Shown here: positions 63,704 through 64,000 of the stretch, in pieces
Layout of the letters: the number at the start of each line of letters is the position of its first letter
How positions within the stretch are numbered: position 1 is the first letter of the stretch
NCBI RefSeq assembly: GCF_029892155.1
Contig: NZ_JARZAG010000001.1
Coordinates: 310,001 to 374,000 of the forward strand
Direction of reading: 5' to 3'
Source of the DNA: Kitasatospora sp. GAS204B
GTDB taxonomy: Bacteria > Actinomycetota > Actinomycetes > Streptomycetales > Streptomycetaceae
DNA length: 64,000 bases
The notes under the pieces: model-generated
Databases searched by the model: none
Seen by the model: the letters and a program-made list of their open reading frames with translations, nothing else
What the model was told of the DNA's origin: nothing
Program-made: the position numbers and the translations under genes

Positions 63704-64000
63704 ATGTTCCACCGAATCGGACAGTTCGTCGTCAAGCGGGCGTGGTGGGTGATTGTCGCCTGGATCGTCGCCGCTGTCGCCATCGTGGCGTCGGCCCCGA
63801 CGCTGACGGCGCAGACGGACGAGAGCTCCTTCCTGCCCACCCACTACGAGTCGATCCAGGCCTCGGAGCTCCAGCAGCAGGCCTTCCCGAGCAACTTCAC
63901 CCCCTCGGCGATCCTGCTCTTCGAGCGCACCGACGGCGGGAAGCTGGACGCCGGCGACCAGGCCGCGATGACCAAGGTCACCCAGGGCCTCACCGCCGAG
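63704..64000 (+). CDS. MMPL-family transporter, N-terminal part (runs off window)
   Basis: 99 codons are in the window. AGGAGG lies 9-14 nt before ATG 63704. The start FHRIGQFVVKRAWWVIVAWI and the first transmembrane helix (WWVIVAWIVAAVAIVASAP) are followed by DESSFLPTHYESIQASEL, the start of the first extracytoplasmic domain of MMPL transporters. It diverges from the other MMPL gene. A TetR-type regulator, expected from the inverted repeat upstream, is not in the window. Confidence 0.88.
   Translation, partial: MFHRIGQFVVKRAWWVIVAWIVAAVAIVASAPTLTAQTDESSFLPTHYESIQASELQQQAFPSNFTPSAILLFERTDGGKLDAGDQAAMTKVTQGLTAE

Overview
The window is very GC-rich, with G or C in most third codon positions. 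It carries familiar actinomycete families: a DUF5753-type XRE regulator, a 4-domain ribosomal protein S1, an ANTAR response regulator, SoxR, MMPL transporters and Dyp/Efe iron uptake. Gene content and order (gltBD, pyk, ANTAR regulator, liv cluster, polA, rpsA, coaE) resemble a chromosomal core segment of a Streptomyces or Kitasatospora-like organism. The genus cannot be fixed from the sequence alone. No insertion sequence, phage gene or CRISPR array was seen.

Layout. 1-4.0 kb: 3' end of gltB, gltD, a strong terminator, then a RHH/PIN toxin-antitoxin pair with an apparently leaderless promoter. 4.2-7.0 kb: XRE/DUF5753 regulator, aldehyde dehydrogenase, a small basic protein. 7.0-10.5 kb (minus): three overlapping genes for a membrane-anchored solute-binding protein, a solute-binding/VWA lipoprotein and a small membrane protein. 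10.7-12.2 kb: pyruvate kinase. 12.2-22.2 kb is an accessory stretch: serine hydrolase, GNAT, a 5'-truncated ADP-ribosylglycohydrolase abutting a DUF397 relic, a 1413-aa caspase/NTPase/WD40 protein coupled to an alpha/beta hydrolase, VOC protein, signal peptidase I, an HTH/LAGLIDADG-like protein and an odd class-I tRNA with a CAA anticodon. 22.2-28.7 kb: ANTAR regulator and a complete branched-chain amino acid ABC transporter. 29.3-39.4 kb: thioesterase, polA, Uma2 nuclease, Pro-rich anchored protein, HrpB helicase, methyltransferase, rpsA. 39.6-46.5 kb: MMPL transporter, a 49-aa secreted peptide, MarR/MBL divergent pair around a 35-bp palindrome, coaE with a VOC relic antisense to its end, a secreted protein, soxR, and a split transketolase whose second subunit has an in-frame amber codon. 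46.5-52.5 kb (minus): glgX-treY-treZ. 52.9-57.7 kb: HEPN-type protein, iron boxes, efeUO fusion and efeB. 57.9-64 kb: DEDDh exonuclease, polysaccharide deacetylase, phosphotransferase, and two divergent MMPL genes, the last cut by the window edge.

How the genes work together. GltBD makes glutamate. The liv cluster imports branched-chain amino acids. GlgX-TreY-TreZ converts glycogen to trehalose. EfeUO/EfeB takes up iron under a likely DmdR/IdeR-type repressor. A SoxR box sits exactly where SoxR would control the transketolase pair. The most system-like unknowns are the caspase/WD40-esterase pair (14.7-19.8 kb) and the VWA/solute-binding trio (7.0-10.5 kb).
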